This document shows positions 62,163 through 64,000 of a stretch of DNA of 64,000 nucleotides, piece after piece. Made by a program: the position numbers and the translations under genes. Each line of letters begins with the position of its first letter. The stretch's first letter is position 1. The notes below the pieces were generated by a model, which was not told where the DNA came from, did no database searches, and saw nothing but the letters and a program-made list of their open reading frames with translations. The stretch is from Glandiceps talaboti (Eukaryota > Hemichordata > Enteropneusta > Spengelidae): positions 11,782,001 through 11,846,000 of the forward strand of contig NC_135566.1 of the NCBI RefSeq assembly GCF_964340395.1, written 5' to 3'.

Positions 62163-63804
62163 TCAGTCTTTCTTCGTCTTCTTCTTTCTCTGCGCTTTAA
62201 CCCATTTAATGGCTTTGACTAGGGTGATCAGTACTGGTATACTAATTGGTAGGAATAATGGTATATAAATAGCGAATCTGAAAAATACAAATATACAATA
62301 GTTTTCAGCTCAAATACCTTACAAGCGAAATACTCTATATTATTAAACATGTACAAATCTTCACCTGTGTGACGTCAAATAGGACAGATCAAAACCTTGA
62401 ATCACCCCTATTCTACCAAACTTTTTTCCCTCAACTGTTCTTGCCATTTTATGCTACAATCAGATTATCATAATAAATTATGTAATTTCAAAACTGGTAA
62501 ATGCTCATATTATGAGTCTGATATGCAGAGGTACTTTTATTCATATTTAATTCTATCTCAAAATCATGTCGATGATCAATGACGGTTTGTGTATGTAGCA
62601 GCTTACTTCCGTCAAGCTCAGAGCTCTAGAATTTCCCAGAACGAATATTAAAACGAATGTAATCAAAATGATAAAACCAATGTTATATTCATACAAGGTT
62701 TACTTACATTTTAAAACTACATTTGATAATACATGTACATCTCAAGTTTACAACTGCTAATTTTGGTAGATTGTAAGCTTGACCTTGCGACAGGTCATGT
62801 GATTACGTAAATTACATAGCAGTTGGACGCAATTTTTTTATACGCGATGAAGAATTTAGTGTGATGAAATGTTAGTATTTATAAAACTTGATCCAAAATT
62901 TTAGAAAAAATATATAGATTGTATTAATTATGAATTATATGATAAATATATAATCTCACGAAATCAATGTTAGTTTCATGTCATAATGCTCCTCATATGA
63001 TTCCCAAGGACTACAAATTCTTACCTCCAGCTCGAATTTGTTTTAGTCCAAGGAATCATACTCATTTCATGGCATTATATATAATTACAGGCCATGTATT
63101 TTAATGTATTGAATATTATTATTCACTTCAAAGAGGAATATATCTCAAGATGTTTAATTTGGGAGAGAGAAAAAAGCCATTTGCGAAATTATCAACCCAT
63201 AAAATGAATTGTTTTATAAAAATCTTTCATTTATGATAATGCTAATACCTTTTTACATTATGAAATATGTGCATAGAAGTTTTATGTATGTATACGTGAC
63301 GTACAGGTGATTATTGTTTATGAACTCTGATTTTAGACTAGCACTTGTTTTCCGTCGATTTCTTTCTATAAATACTTTAAACACAAGTTATGCATTTCTA
63401 AAACATGTCCAACTAAATGAAGGTTCTTTTGTTCCATTAGCTTGCATCAATTATTTAGATTTCCTGAGAACAGTTATTGAATTCTCTGAGATTTCTCAAC
63501 AACGTCAATAATTTCACACCTGTGGTTATCCCACAAAAGACAAAAGAGAGTGCGTACATTTCATCAATTTAGTTGATCGGCAAATAAGATTTAAAAGGAA
63601 TCAAATCGACTTGAACATGTTACTTGATATTATGACCACTTACTTTTGATCCTCTGGAAAGTACAGTAGCTCCAATAATGACGGATCAAAGAATGCTTTT
63701 TCCGATGCCTGTATGGCTCTCTTTGACGAGTGAAAGGCTCTGTATAGATTGCTGTCTTTGAGATAGCTATGTGTCATCTGTATAGCTTCTACAGCAGTAT
63801 AGAC
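62163..63804 (-). CDS. PIGS: PIGS, GPI transamidase subunit (3' end only)
   Basis: Subunit of the ER-membrane GPI transamidase that attaches GPI anchors to proteins. Two exons on the minus strand are seen: 63804-63644 and 62277-62163, giving the last 91 residues; the gene continues beyond the right edge. Diagnostic text: SEKAFFDPSLLELLYFPEDQ across the first exon, then KFAIYIPLFLPISIPVLITL, the C-terminal membrane helix, and a basic tail (RKKKTKKD) that faces the cytosol. The junction splits the Lys codon (AA|A) and keeps frame. The match to the vertebrate C terminus is strong. No defect is seen in the visible part. Confidence 0.94.
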
Positions 63805-64000
63805 CTAGTGTATAACATACAGAACACAGTTTGACAAGTGAAAGACTACTTATAGATTATAGATTACTTCCAAAGTACGCTACAGTACTGAAAGTTTCTG
63901 GTCAACACTTCTAGCCAATGGGAGAGTTCACAATAAAACACTGTGTTAGTTAGCATATCCATATCACTGACACTGTGACTGCACAAGCTCTTGTCTACTA
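63805..64000. other. Right edge, PIGS intron
   Basis: Upstream intron of PIGS on the minus strand. No exon was recognised in these 196 bases. Confidence 0.5.

Overview
This is a window of an animal nuclear genome. Genes are split into many short exons with GT..AG introns. Proteins match single metazoan families (MED19, PGAM5, PIGS, CYP4, SEC14-like, extracellular carbonic anhydrase). Introns and spacers are AT-rich and full of microsatellites, foldback (MITE-like) elements and decayed LINE, Penelope-like and SINE pieces. The style fits an invertebrate, most likely a marine deuterostome such as a hemichordate or amphioxus, but no sequence here fixes the species.

Layout, left to right. A SEC14-like lipid-transfer protein (12 exons, + strand, 904-15476) ends convergent to a secreted or membrane-anchored alpha-carbonic anhydrase (8 coding exons, - strand, 22830-17211). 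The carbonic anhydrase is divergent from PGAM5 (5 exons, + strand, 24228-29294). A spacer follows, with a 393-bp palindrome. MED19 (6 coding exons, - strand, 38458-32424) is divergent from a complete cytochrome P450 of family 4 (10 exons, + strand, 40088-46219). From 46.2 to 56.4 kb there is no multi-exon gene, but there is an intron-containing tRNA-Ile(UAU), an inverted decayed copy of it, and several retroelement relics. An intronless class A GPCR lies at 56456-57715, closely followed by a 200-bp hairpin. At the right edge are the last two exons of PIGS (- strand), which continues outside the window. All exon chains given here keep frame across every junction.

The genes are unrelated housekeeping, metabolic and receptor genes and do not form a pathway. 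The window holds no clear new protein system. The main points of interest are the tRNA and its inverted pseudogene, a chimeric duplicated pseudo-exon inside the SEC14-like gene, several foldback families (some with two copies in the window), microsatellites that abut or supply 3' splice-site tracts, upstream ORFs at MED19 and PGAM5, and a 24-nt microexon in the carbonic anhydrase.
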